NCBI GenBank assembly: GCA_964636655.1
Contig: CAZWTK010000009.1
Location: 1-64,000 of the forward strand
Source: Fen-549 sp964636655
Lineage (GTDB): Bacteria; Actinomycetota; Thermoleophilia; Gaiellales; Gaiellaceae
Direction of reading: 5' to 3'
DNA length: 64,000 nucleotides
The notes under the pieces were generated by a model that was given only the letters and a program-made list of their open reading frames with translations, was not told where the DNA came from and did not search any database. Within the stretch, counting starts at the first letter, position 1. Every line of letters begins with the position of its first letter. This document shows, one piece after another, positions 7,625 through 15,971 of this stretch. The position numbers were made by a program, and so were the translations under genes.

Positions 7625-8735
7625 CGCGCACTTCGAAATGAAGATGTGGACCGGTGGAGTGCCCGGTCGAGCCCACGTAGCCGATCACCTGACCTCGAGT
7701 CACGGTTTGCCCGGTCGAGACAGCCAGCTGCGACTGGTGCCCGTAGGCGGTGGCGAGCCCGTTTCCGTGATCGATCACGGTCAGGTTGCCGTAGCCTCCC
7801 TCCCAGCCTGCGTAGATCACCGTTCCCGAGGCCGCGGCGTAGATCGGCGTCCCTTGCGGGGCCCCGATGTCGATGCCCTCGTGCATCCGCCCCCAACGCA
7901 TGCCGTAGGTACTGGTGAGCACGCCCTGAACCGGCCAGATCAGCCCGGCGGCCGAAGGCGTCGCGCTGGAATGAGAGCCGCCGCTGCGTAGGCGGGCGGC
8001 GATGTTGGCGCTACCGGCCTGAAGCGCCGCGATGTCGGCCAGCCACTTCTCCTTCGACTCGCGCACGCTCGCCAGCGTCTTCTGCTTCGTTTCCCGCTCC
8101 GTACGAAGGCGTTCGCGGCTCGAGCTCAAGCGATCACGAGTCGCGAGCACGCGCGAGGCCCTGAGCACCACCGCGTGAGTTTCGCTGTCGATGCGCACGA
8201 GTAGGCGATGCGTTCGCTTGCGAATCGCCGTCCAGCGGCGCTTGAGCCTCACTGCCTGCTCGGCCACGTGCCGGTCGCGTGCCGAGACGGCTTCCAGATA
8301 CTCGAGCCGGTCGATGGCGCTTGCGATGCTCTCCGAGGCGAGCATGACAGCGACCGAATCGGGCTGATCGCTCTCGTAGACGGCGACGAGGCGCCTGGAT
8401 AGTTGGTGCTGGGCGTAGTCGTATTGACGTTGGGCCAGCGCCAGTAGCTGCGATTGACGCTTGTAGTCGGCTCGCACCACGTTGAGGCGCTGCTCGTGGG
8501 CGTTGACCTCGATTTCCAATCGCGCCAACCTGGCCTCGGCGCTCGCGACGCTGCCGCGCAGGGAGTGAATGCGCCCGTCCATCGAGGCGATGCTCGAGGT
8601 GAGAACACCCTCTTGCTTCGTCGCTTGATCCACCTTCCGCTGCAGGTTCGAGAGCTTGTCTCCGCCCGGCTGGGCAGACGCAGAGGTTACTAGCACGAGC
8701 AGGCAGATCCCCGCGAATGCGAAGCGTCGAATCAT
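7584..8735 (-). CDS. Secreted M23 peptidase with coiled coil (EnvC/NlpD-like)
   Basis: The 383-residue protein has a signal peptide (MIRRFAFAGICLLVLVTSASA) and a long heptad-rich coiled-coil region (residues ~25-240, Q/L/R/A-rich). A C-terminal LytM/M23 domain follows, with HEGIDIGAP (metal His and Asp) and HLHFEVR. All zinc-ligand motifs are present, so it may be an active glycyl-glycine-type endopeptidase or an amidase activator. It would act on peptidoglycan at the cell surface. It converges on hpt with a 41-base overlap. Actinobacterial homologues of this layout are typically single genes. Confidence 0.88.
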   Translation of the reverse strand: MIRRFAFAGICLLVLVTSASAQPGGDKLSNLQRKVDQATKQEGVLTSSIASMDGRIHSLRGSVASAEARLARLEIEVNAHEQRLNVVRADYKRQSQLLALAQRQYDYAQHQLSRRLVAVYESDQPDSVAVMLASESIASAIDRLEYLEAVSARDRHVAEQAVRLKRRWTAIRKRTHRLLVRIDSETHAVVLRASRVLATRDRLSSSRERLRTERETKQKTLASVRESKEKWLADIAALQAGSANIAARLRSGGSHSSATPSAAGLIWPVQGVLTSTYGMRWGRMHEGIDIGAPQGTPIYAAASGTVIYAGWEGGYGNLTVIDHGNGLATAYGHQSQLAVSTGQTVTRGQVIGYVGSTGHSTGPHLHFEVRVNGVPNDPLGYLS

Positions 8736-8839
8736 CGAGTCGATCTTTCGGCAGCGAAGTGGGATCTCCCTCCCCCGGCCGCGCTACAGTCTCGGCCGCG
8801 GGCGGTGCTGGGCGGGACTCGGCGGCAGACGAAGCCCGG

Positions 8840-9067
8840 CTAGGCAGCGCGGCGGTCGGGCACTCGGTAACCGTGATCGGCACAGAGCCGCCCGGGATCG
8901 TCCTCGGTCAGGGCGTCGCAGTAGCCCTTGCCGTAGGCGGCGCGCATGAAGGCCGCAACGACCTCCAGATTCCACTCCTCGATCTCGATCGTCTCCTTCC
9001 ACAGGTCGGAGAGTCTCGTGTCGATGTCCAGCTCGAGCAGCTCGATCCTCGAAGGCGCCCTTTCCAT
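8840..9067 (-). CDS. Small conserved acidic protein
   Basis: A 75-residue protein, MERAPSRIELLELDID..., with a predicted helical middle (LWKETIEIEEWNLEVVAAFM) and a tail 'GYCDALTEDDPGRLCADHGY' containing two Cys. A much longer open frame extends to 9478, but that extension is antisense to the start of the mutase gene and reads as low-complexity. I start at the ATG at 9067. The even, non-repetitive composition suggests a real gene. I do not recognise a function. Confidence 0.6.
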   Translation of the reverse strand: MERAPSRIELLELDIDTRLSDLWKETIEIEEWNLEVVAAFMRAAYGKGYCDALTEDDPGRLCADHGYRVPDRRAA

Positions 9068-9181
9068 GGGCTCAAGCCTAGGAGTCGTGCCGGACAGCGC
9101 TCGGCCGGGGAGCGAGGCGCGTGCTCGCCGCGGTAAGGGGAACCGTCGTCCGGGGTGCCGCCCGCCGCTAGCATCCAGGTC

Positions 9182-10525
9182 ATGCTCGAGCCCGAGGTTT
9201 TCAAGGCCTACGACGTGCGCGGGGTCTACCCTACGGAGATCGACGAAGAGGGCGCCTACGCGATCGGGCGCGCCTACGTCGAGGAGTTTCAGCCGCGGCG
9301 AATCGCGATCGGCCGCGACATGCGCATGTCGGGGCCGCAGATGGTCGCCGCGCTGACCGAAGGGGCTACAGACGGCGGCGCCGAGGTGCTCGACATCGGG
9401 CAGATCGGCACCGAAATGCTCTACTTCGCGGTCGGCTCGCTCGAGTTGGACGGTGGCATCACCTGCACGGCCTCGCACAACCCCAGGGAGTACACCGGCT
9501 TCAAGATCGTGCGCGCCGGTGCCTTGCCGGTGGGAGGCGACTCGGGCCTAACCGACGTTCGCGACCGCGCCCTGAAGGGCTTCGGCAAGGTCGCCCACAA
9601 GGGCGCCGTCGAGAAGAAGGACATCTGGCCGGCCTTCCTCGAGCGTGTCCTCTCCTTCATCGACCCGAGCGCGGTCAAGCCGCTGCGCGTGGTCGTGGAT
9701 GCGGCCAACGGCATGGGCGGGCGGATGCTCGAGCCGGTGCTCGAGCGCCTGCCACAGATCGACGCCGTGCGCTGCTACTTCGAGCCCGACGGAAGCTTCC
9801 CGAACCACGAGCCGAACCCGCTTCTGCCCGAGAACCGCGAGTTCGTCGTGGCCAAGGTCAAGGAGGAGAAGGCTGCCCTCGGCATCGCCTTCGATGGCGA
9901 CGCCGATCGCTGTTTTTTCGTCGACGAGACGGGCGAGTTCGTGCCCGGCGACTTCGTCACCGCGCTCTTCGCCGAGACTTTCCTGGTCAAGGAGCCCGGT
10001 GCCAAGATCATCTACGACGTTCGCGCCAGCTGGGCCGTTCCGCACACGATCGAGCAGGCCGGCGGCACGGCGCTGATGAACCGCGTCGGCCACGCCTTCA
10101 TCAAGCACCGCATGCGCGAAACCGGCGCCGTCTTCGGCGGCGAGGTCTCGGGCCACTACTACTTCCGCGACTTCTCCAGAGCCGACTCGGGAATCATCCC
10201 GGCGCTGCTGATGCTGGAGTACGTCTCGAAGCATGAGAAGGCGCTCTCGGAGATCCTGCGCCCCTACCGCGAGCGCTACTTCATCACCGGCGAGATCAAC
10301 ACCCGCGTCTCGGACGTCGCGGCGAAACTGGAGGAGCTGGAGAGGCACTTCTCGACGCAGGGCAAGGTCACGCACCTGGACGGGCTTTCGGTGGACGCGA
10401 ACGACTGGCACTTCAACGTGCGCCCCTCCAACACCGAGCCGCTGCTCCGGCTCAACCTCGAGGCGCTCTCTCCAGATCTGATGGAGAATAAGCGCGGCGA
10501 GGTGCTCGAGATCATCCGCTCCTAG
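9182..10525 (+). CDS. Phosphomannomutase/phosphoglucomutase
   Basis: This alpha-D-phosphohexomutase interconverts hexose-6- and hexose-1-phosphates for GDP-mannose or glucan precursor synthesis. The 447-residue product begins 'FKAYDVRGVYP'. It has the phosphoserine loop TASHNPREYTGFK, metal loop DGDADRCFF, sugar loop GGEVSGHYYF, and the phosphate-binding RPSNTEPLLRLN near the end. I choose the ATG at 9182; the GTG at 9155 adds nine residues of non-conserved leader. An amino-acid exporter gene follows nine bases downstream on the same strand. Confidence 0.92.
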   Translation: MLEPEVFKAYDVRGVYPTEIDEEGAYAIGRAYVEEFQPRRIAIGRDMRMSGPQMVAALTEGATDGGAEVLDIGQIGTEMLYFAVGSLELDGGITCTASHNPREYTGFKIVRAGALPVGGDSGLTDVRDRALKGFGKVAHKGAVEKKDIWPAFLERVLSFIDPSAVKPLRVVVDAANGMGGRMLEPVLERLPQIDAVRCYFEPDGSFPNHEPNPLLPENREFVVAKVKEEKAALGIAFDGDADRCFFVDETGEFVPGDFVTALFAETFLVKEPGAKIIYDVRASWAVPHTIEQAGGTALMNRVGHAFIKHRMRETGAVFGGEVSGHYYFRDFSRADSGIIPALLMLEYVSKHEKALSEILRPYRERYFITGEINTRVSDVAAKLEELERHFSTQGKVTHLDGLSVDANDWHFNVRPSNTEPLLRLNLEALSPDLMENKRGEVLEIIRS

Positions 10526-10534
10526 GTTTCGGGC

Positions 10535-11170
10535 ATGCCGTCGGCTTCGACCTACGCGCTCTTCTCGCTCGCTGCGCTGGCACTGCTGGCCGTTCCCGGG
10601 CCGGCCGTTCTCTACGTCGTCAGCCAGTCGGTTGCGCGCGGGCGCCGGGCCGGGCTCGTCTCGGTGTTGGGAATCGAAACAGGCGGGCTCTTTCACGTCG
10701 CCGCGGCGGCGATCGGACTGTCGGCTCTGCTCGCCTCCTCGGCGAGCGCGTTCGCGCTGGTCAAGTACGCGGGAGCGGCCTACCTCGTCGGGCTCGGACT
10801 CGTTCGCCTCGTGCGCCGCTCCGAGGCGGAGACCGCAGTCACCGACGAAGCGCCCGGACTCCGCCCGCTCTTCCTCCAGGGCGTCGTCGTGAATGTGCTC
10901 AACCCGAAGACGGCTCTCTTCTTCCTTGCCTTCCTGCCCCAGTTCGTACGCCCCGGGCACGGTTTCGCCGCGTTCCAAATCGTGACTCTCGGACTGCTCT
11001 TTCTCGTGCTCGCAACGATTAGCGACGGCCTCTACGCGCTGCTCGCCGGCGGCGCCGGGAACCGCTTCCGGCGCAGCCGCCGGTTGCAAGAGCTGTCTCG
11101 CTTCGGATCGGGCGGCGTGCTAGTGGGACTCGGGATCGCCACCGCCTTCAGCGGGCGAAACTCCGGCTAG
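10535..11170 (+). CDS. LysE/RhtB-family amino-acid exporter
   Basis: A 211-residue membrane protein of the LysE/RhtB superfamily. It has the conserved N-terminal 'LLAVPGPAVLYVVSQSVARGRRAG' region and 'GAAYLVGLGLVRLVRR'. The helix 'LNPKTALFFLAFLPQFV' follows the loop, with about six transmembrane segments in all. These proteins export amino acids or related metabolites; the substrate cannot be read from sequence. It follows the phosphohexomutase gene closely and may be co-transcribed, though the functions do not obviously connect. Confidence 0.88.
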   Translation: MPSASTYALFSLAALALLAVPGPAVLYVVSQSVARGRRAGLVSVLGIETGGLFHVAAAAIGLSALLASSASAFALVKYAGAAYLVGLGLVRLVRRSEAETAVTDEAPGLRPLFLQGVVVNVLNPKTALFFLAFLPQFVRPGHGFAAFQIVTLGLLFLVLATISDGLYALLAGGAGNRFRRSRRLQELSRFGSGGVLVGLGIATAFSGRNSG

Positions 11171-11219
11171 AGCGCCGAGGCACGTTCCCTCGGCGCCCGT
11201 TGCGGAATACGATCTCACT

Positions 11220-12227
11220 GTGGGGCGGGTACCTGTCGCCGGGATCGAGCGCCGGGAATGTCCGGCGGACGGAGCACGCAGGAAGTCGCTCTTCCTTTAC
11301 GAAATCGCGCTCCCGATCCTCGCCGGCTTTATCCTCGCTCTCGCGGCGAGCCTCTCCATCGCCTGGGTGGCCGGCTTCGCGCATGTCGGGCACCGGCTTG
11401 CCGACCTTAACTGGATCTGGCTCCTACCCGCCGTCGCCGCCGAGGCTCTGGCCTACGCCGGCTACACCTTCGCCTACCGCGAGGTTGTGCGAGCGGACGG
11501 AGGATTGGAGCTGCCCCGCCTCGATTGGGTTGCCCTCGTCTCGAGCGGCTTCGGCATCTTCATCATGCGCGGCGGCTTCGCTCACGACGTGAAGAAACTG
11601 CAGGAAGCGGGCTCCGATGCCCGGGAGGCGCGCGTGCGCGTGCTGGCGCTGGGGGCGCTCGAGTACGTGTTGCTCGCGCCCGCCGCCTGCGTCTGCGCGA
11701 TCTACCTGATCGCGCATGGCAGGCTGCACGGCGCGCTCACCTGGCCCTGGGCGATCGGCGTCCCGGCCGGCTTCCTGGCGGCGGCGCTCGCGGCTCTCTA
11801 TCTGTATCCGCGGTTGACGACAATCCGCTCTAGACGCCCGTTCGTCGCCGAAGCACTCGACAGCCTCGCCCTGCTACCCAGGGTCGCCGTCGACAGCCTG
11901 AACCGCGGCGTCGCCGCGATGCTAGGCATGGCCGTCTACTGGTTTTCGGAGATCTTCATGCTTTGGGCGACGCTGAACGCCTTCGGCGATTCGCCCTCGA
12001 TACCGGCGCTGGTGATCGGATTCGCCACGGGCTACGCGCTGACCCGCCGCACGCTACCGCTCGCGGGCGCGGGCGCCGCCGACGCCTTCCTGCCCTTCGC
12101 GCTGAACTGGACGGGAATAGCCCTGGCGCCGGCGCTGCTCGCCGTGTTCGCCTACCGCGTCTTCAACGCCTGGTTGCCGGTGCTGCCGGCGCTGATCGGC
12201 CTGCGCCGTCTAAGCACGTCGGGCTGA
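11220..12227 (+). CDS. UPF0104/LPG-synthase-TM-like integral membrane protein
   Basis: A 335-residue polytopic membrane protein with about eight hydrophobic segments, including 'PILAGFILALAASLSIAWVAGF' trimmed at its ends, 'LALGALEYVLLAPAACVCA' and 'GFATGYALTRRTLPLAGAGA'. The last block resembles the 'G..T..PLPGGxGxxE' signature of lysylphosphatidylglycerol-synthase-type transmembrane domains. The catalytic aminoacyl-transfer domain is absent. The GTG start at 11220 gives ~25 polar residues before the first segment, and a later start is possible. Function is unknown. Confidence 0.75.
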   Translation: MGRVPVAGIERRECPADGARRKSLFLYEIALPILAGFILALAASLSIAWVAGFAHVGHRLADLNWIWLLPAVAAEALAYAGYTFAYREVVRADGGLELPRLDWVALVSSGFGIFIMRGGFAHDVKKLQEAGSDAREARVRVLALGALEYVLLAPAACVCAIYLIAHGRLHGALTWPWAIGVPAGFLAAALAALYLYPRLTTIRSRRPFVAEALDSLALLPRVAVDSLNRGVAAMLGMAVYWFSEIFMLWATLNAFGDSPSIPALVIGFATGYALTRRTLPLAGAGAADAFLPFALNWTGIALAPALLAVFAYRVFNAWLPVLPALIGLRRLSTSG

Positions 12228-12258
12228 GCCGCGGCAGATTATCGGGCTGCGATGCCGC

Positions 12259-14478
12259 TCAGGACGGCGTAACGCGGTACACGTCGAAGACCGCGTCCAC
12301 GTTCCTGAGCGCATTCAGCAAGGTCTTCAGCGCCTTCACGTCACCGAGCTCGGCCGTGTACCAGTTCTTCGCCAGCTGATCCTCGACCGAGCCACCGTAG
12401 GAGACGATGTTGGCTCCGTGCTCGGCGAAGGTGCGAGCCACGTCCTCGAGCAGGCGCTGGCGGTCCCAGGCCGAGACGGCGATCTGGACGCGGAAGCACT
12501 GGGTCGTTCCGCCGTCCCAGTCCACTCGGGTGAAACGCTCGGGGTTGCGGCGGAGCGCCTTTACGTTCGGGCAGTCGTCGCGGTGGATGGTTATGCCCTT
12601 GCCCATCGAGATGTAGCCGACTATCTTGTCGCCCGGTACCGGGTTGCAGCATTTGGCCAGGCGTAGGAGCACGCTCGGGTCCTCCACCCCCTGCACGCGG
12701 ATGCCGAGGTTGTCGGAGGCGGTCGCCCTTCTCGTGCGCGACTTCCGCTCCGGCAGCGTCTGCTCGGGAACCGCCTCGTCGATCTTGAGCCGCTGGATGA
12801 CCTTGTTGACCACCTGGCTGGACGGCACCTTGCCCGAGCCGAGCGCCTGGTAGAAGTCGTCGGCCTTCTTGAAACCCATCTCGCGGATGACCTGTGCCAG
12901 CACAGACGAGCCCGCCAACCGGCGGTAGGGAAGGTTCTGCGCCTTGAGCGCGTGCTCTAGCGAATCGCGCCCCTTCTGCTCGGTCTCACCGCGGGTCTGC
13001 GAGCTGAGCCAGTGACGGATCTTGTTACGTGCACGCGAGGAGACGGCCAGCGAGAGCCAGTCACGCGAAGGCCCGCGCGGCGAGCGCGAGGTGAGAATCT
13101 CGACGAAGTCGCCGTTGGCCAAGCGGTAGTGCAGCGGCACGATGCGTCCGTTGACCTTGGCGCCGACGGTGCGGTGGCCGATATCGGTGTGCACCGCGTA
13201 GGCGAAGTCGATCGGTGTCGAACCGGCCGGCAGCGTCTTCACCTCGCCCTTGGGCGTGAACACATAGACCTCGTCGACGAAGAGGTCGCTGCGGAAGGTG
13301 CGCATGAACTCGCCGGTGTCGGTGCCCCCCGGGCTGGCGTGCGAATCTACGAGTTGCTTGACCCAGGCCAGCCACTCCTCCTCCTGCAGCTTGGCCGAGC
13401 GCTGGCGCTTGTAGAGCCAGTGGGCGGCGATGCCGAGCTCCGCCTCCTCGTGCATCTCGCGCGTCCTGACCTGGATCTCGAGCGGCCTACCCTCTGGCCC
13501 GATCACAGTCGTGTGCAGCGAGCGGTAACGGTTCGCCTTGGCCATGGCGACGTAGTCCTTGAAGCGCCCGGGCATCGGTTTCCAGAGCGAGTGAATCAAG
13601 CCGAGAGCTCCGTAGCAGTCGCGGGTGCCCTCCTCTTCCTTCCGCTCGACGATCACCCGCATCGCCGTCAGGTCGTAGATCTCGTTGAACTCCTTGCCCT
13701 TGCGGGCCATCTTGTCGTAGATGGAGTAGAAGTGCTTCGCCCGCCCGGAGATGTCCGCCGGAATGTCGAGCTTGTCGAGCTCGGCCTTGAGCAGGGCGGC
13801 CGCCTCGCGCACGTGCGCCTCCCGGTCGGAGCGCTGCTCGCTGACCATTGCCTTGATCTCGGAGTACTTGCGGGGATGCAGCACCTGGAAGGCGAGATCC
13901 TCTAGCTCCCACTTGAGCGTGTGGATACCGAGACGGTGAGCGAGAGGCGCGTAGACCTCCAGCGTCTCGCGCGCCTTCTGCACCTGCTTCTGCTTGCCCA
14001 GGTACTCGATCGTGCGCATGTTGTGCAGGCGATCGGCGAGCTTGATCAGGATGACGCGCATGTCGCTCGCCATCGCCACGATCATCTTGCGGTAGTTCTC
14101 GGCCTGGGCCTGCTCGCGGCTCTGGAACTGGATCCGGGTCAGCTTGGTGACGCCCTCGACCAGGCGCGCGATCTCCTCGCCGAACTCCTCTCTGAGCTCG
14201 GCGACCGAGACACCGGTATCCTCGACCACGTCGTGCAGCAGTGCGGCGGCGACTGTCTGCTCGTCGAGCCGGAGCTCGGCGCAGATCTTGGCGACACCGA
14301 AGGGGTGGTTGATGAACTCCTCGCCCGAGCGACGCTGCTGACCGTCATGCGCCTTGGCGGAGTACTCGAAGGCGCGGCGGATCAGATCCCGATCGACGTC
14401 CGGGTTGTAGGACGCGATCTCGGCGAGTAGCTCCTCGACGAGGTCGTCGTGCCGCTGAAGTGCATCAAGAACACTCAT
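12259..14478 (-). CDS. rel: Bifunctional (p)ppGpp synthetase/hydrolase (Rel)
   Basis: This protein makes and degrades the stringent-response alarmone. The 739-residue product has an HD hydrolase domain with intact 'LLHDVVEDTG' and 'KLADRLHNMRT'. The synthetase domain carries RFKD (the basic RxKD form of bifunctional enzymes) and 'YRSLHTTVIGPEGRPLEIQVR'. A TGS domain ('VYVFTPKGEVKTLP'), a zinc-finger-like 'KCCNPVPGD' region and a C-terminal ACT domain follow. I start at the ATG at 14478 (MSVLDALQRH); the open frame extends 25 residues upstream through an AT-rich promoter-like stretch. It is divergent from the crcB riboswitch unit. Confidence 0.94.
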   Translation of the reverse strand: MSVLDALQRHDDLVEELLAEIASYNPDVDRDLIRRAFEYSAKAHDGQQRRSGEEFINHPFGVAKICAELRLDEQTVAAALLHDVVEDTGVSVAELREEFGEEIARLVEGVTKLTRIQFQSREQAQAENYRKMIVAMASDMRVILIKLADRLHNMRTIEYLGKQKQVQKARETLEVYAPLAHRLGIHTLKWELEDLAFQVLHPRKYSEIKAMVSEQRSDREAHVREAAALLKAELDKLDIPADISGRAKHFYSIYDKMARKGKEFNEIYDLTAMRVIVERKEEEGTRDCYGALGLIHSLWKPMPGRFKDYVAMAKANRYRSLHTTVIGPEGRPLEIQVRTREMHEEAELGIAAHWLYKRQRSAKLQEEEWLAWVKQLVDSHASPGGTDTGEFMRTFRSDLFVDEVYVFTPKGEVKTLPAGSTPIDFAYAVHTDIGHRTVGAKVNGRIVPLHYRLANGDFVEILTSRSPRGPSRDWLSLAVSSRARNKIRHWLSSQTRGETEQKGRDSLEHALKAQNLPYRRLAGSSVLAQVIREMGFKKADDFYQALGSGKVPSSQVVNKVIQRLKIDEAVPEQTLPERKSRTRRATASDNLGIRVQGVEDPSVLLRLAKCCNPVPGDKIVGYISMGKGITIHRDDCPNVKALRRNPERFTRVDWDGGTTQCFRVQIAVSAWDRQRLLEDVARTFAEHGANIVSYGGSVEDQLAKNWYTAELGDVKALKTLLNALRNVDAVFDVYRVTPS

Positions 14479-14580
14479 CTTCACAGTGTATTGTCGGCAC
14501 GAGCGCTGCCGCCTGTAAATCGCGTAAGGCTGAGCTCGCCGAGACCTCGCCATCCCGACGCCAAAGACAGCGCCGGTCCG

Positions 14581-14586
14581 TATAAT
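14581..14586 (+). promoter_or_regulatory. -10 element of the crcB riboswitch transcript
   Basis: A perfect TATAAT lies 25 bases before the fluoride aptamer, which would place transcription start near 14593. I see no convincing -35 hexamer at 16-18 bases spacing. Confidence 0.55.
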
Positions 14587-14610
14587 CCGCGCTCGGCGCC
14601 ACGCGCGCCC

Positions 14611-14660
14611 GGGGCGATGGAGCTCGCCTTCAACCGCCGGCCGGCTGATGGCTCCTGTGA
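14611..14660 (+). promoter_or_regulatory. Fluoride riboswitch (crcB motif)
   Basis: The conserved blocks of the crcB/fluoride aptamer are present in order: GGGCGATGGAGC, then TCGCC closing the first stem, an ACCGCC segment, and GGCTGATGGCTCCTGTG. GGAGC (in the first block) and GCTCC (after CTGATG) can pair, as the long stem of known aptamers does. A few bases downstream come an AGGAAAGG ribosome-binding site and the crcB start, so control of translation initiation is likely. The rule that crcB RNAs sense fluoride and switch on CrcB exporters is established. The identification here is by motif reading. Confidence 0.9.
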
Positions 14661-14676
14661 GGAAAGGGCTTCACGC

Positions 14677-15051
14677 TTGTCGACACTCATCGCCGTGGCC
14701 GTGGCCAGCGCTGCCGGGGGTCTCTCCCGGTACGGGCTGGGAAAGCTGATCGCCGAGTCGAGCACCGGCGCCTTCCCCTGGGAGACATTCGCAATCAACA
14801 TCAGCGGCTCGCTGGCCATCGGCTTCCTCTTCGTCCTGTTCGAAGAGACATCCGTCTCCCCCGCTCTGCGCACCGCGATTCTGATCGGCTTCCTCGGCTC
14901 CTACACGACCTTCTCGACGCTCTCGCTCGAGAGCTATCGCCTGCTCGAGGACGGCGCCTACGCGCTCGCGCTGATCAATCTGGCCGGAAGTATCGCCACG
15001 GGCCTGGTCGCCGTATACGCTGGCATCGTGCTTGCGAGGACGCTCACGTGA
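14677..15051 (+). CDS. crcB: Fluoride ion exporter CrcB/Fluc
   Basis: A 124-residue membrane protein of the fluoride channel family, acting as a dual-topology dimer that lets fluoride leave the cell. Motifs are 'SAAGGLSRYGLG' near the start, 'INISGSLAIGFLF', and 'GFLGSYTTFSTLSLE' with the family T-T-F-S-T. The TTG at 14677 is chosen because it follows AGGAAAGG by about nine bases and gives the usual family length. The longer open frame runs back through the riboswitch. The stop overlaps the GTG of a DUF190 gene, a common partner of crcB. Confidence 0.9.
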   Translation: MSTLIAVAVASAAGGLSRYGLGKLIAESSTGAFPWETFAINISGSLAIGFLFVLFEETSVSPALRTAILIGFLGSYTTFSTLSLESYRLLEDGAYALALINLAGSIATGLVAVYAGIVLARTLT

Positions 15052-15392
15052 AGCTCGAGGGTGAAGGCCTGCTGCTGCGCATCTTCATCGGCGAGTCCGA
15101 CACCTGGCACGGCAAGCCTCTCTACCAGGCGATAGTCGAACGCGTACGTGCGGCTGGGATGGCCGGGGCGACCGTCCTGCGCGGGCTGGAGGGCTTCGGC
15201 GCTCATTCGCGTATTCACACGTCTAGGATCCTGCGCCTGTCCGAGGATCTGCCGGTTCTGATCGAGATCGTCGATCAGGCCGCGCGAGTCGAAGAGATCA
15301 TCCCCGTTTTGGACGAGATGATCGGCGAAGGCCTGATGACGCTCGAACGCGTTCACATCGTCACCTACAGGGGCCCGTCCGAGCCCGAGTAG
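15048..15392 (+). CDS. DUF190 protein, partner of CrcB
   Basis: A 114-residue soluble protein: 'LLRIFIGESDTWHGKPLYQAIVERVRAAG', 'GATVLRGLEGFG', and 'LSEDLPVLIEIVDQ...ERIIPVLDEM'-like ending. This is the DUF190 family with a ferredoxin-like fold related to PII proteins. Such genes are frequently fused or adjacent to crcB. Here the start GTG overlaps the crcB stop (GTGA), so the two are translationally coupled behind the fluoride riboswitch. Its biochemical role is not established. Confidence 0.85.
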   Translation: MKLEGEGLLLRIFIGESDTWHGKPLYQAIVERVRAAGMAGATVLRGLEGFGAHSRIHTSRILRLSEDLPVLIEIVDQAARVEEIIPVLDEMIGEGLMTLERVHIVTYRGPSEPE

Positions 15393-15467
15393 TGACAGCG
15401 CCATAGCGAAAGAGAAGCTCTCCCGGCTTGGTGTAACGCGGCGGGGGCGCTTGTAAGATCGAGTCGC

Positions 15468-15971
15468 ATGAGGGTCTCGGTGCGCACATTCGAACCGGAA
15501 GACCGATCGTGGGCGCTCGAACTGATGCGCGAGCGCTGGGGTAGCGAGGTCGTGGTCAATCGGGGCAAGGCGCGAGATGCGAGCCTGCTCGAGGGCTTCG
15601 TGGCCGAGCTCGAGGGAGAGCGTGTAGGCCTTGCCACCTACGAGACTCGAGGCGCCGAGAGCGAGCTGATTACGCTCGACAGCGTTCAGGAAGGAGTCGG
15701 CATCGGCTCGGCGCTCGTCGCGGCCGTGGCGAATGCGGCCTGGAGGCAGGAGTGCCGCCGGCTCTCGGTCGTCACGACCAACGACAACGTCCGCGCGCTC
15801 GGCTTCTACCAGCGCCGCGGTTTCGTTCTCACCGCGCTGCGCAAAGGCGCAGTCGAGAAATCGCGCCGGATCAAGCCCGAGATCCCTGAGCTCGGCTGCG
15901 ACGACATCCCGATCCGCGACGAGCTCGAGCTGGCTCTCGATCTCCGCAAGAGCCAGGCCCGAGTTCTCTAG
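15468..15971 (+). CDS. GNAT-family N-acetyltransferase
   Basis: A 167-residue GNAT domain with the acetyl-CoA pyrophosphate-binding loop 'QEGVGIGSALVAAV' and the following 'LSVVTTNDNVRALGFYQRRGFVL', which is the classic N-x-x-A-x-x-F-Y-x-x-x-G-F block. The substrate is unknown. The stop codon overlaps the stop of the converging recJ gene in a CTAG, the same arrangement as at 778-781. Confidence 0.88.
   Translation: MRVSVRTFEPEDRSWALELMRERWGSEVVVNRGKARDASLLEGFVAELEGERVGLATYETRGAESELITLDSVQEGVGIGSALVAAVANAAWRQECRRLSVVTTNDNVRALGFYQRRGFVLTALRKGAVEKSRRIKPEIPELGCDDIPIRDELELALDLRKSQARVL

Noticed and set aside
9548..11089. 513-residue antisense frame across the phosphohexomutase and LysE genes
   Set aside because: Crosses two well-supported genes and has shadow-like Asp/Arg/Leu composition.
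14449..14676. N-terminal extension of CrcB
   Set aside because: This stretch is the promoter and fluoride riboswitch.
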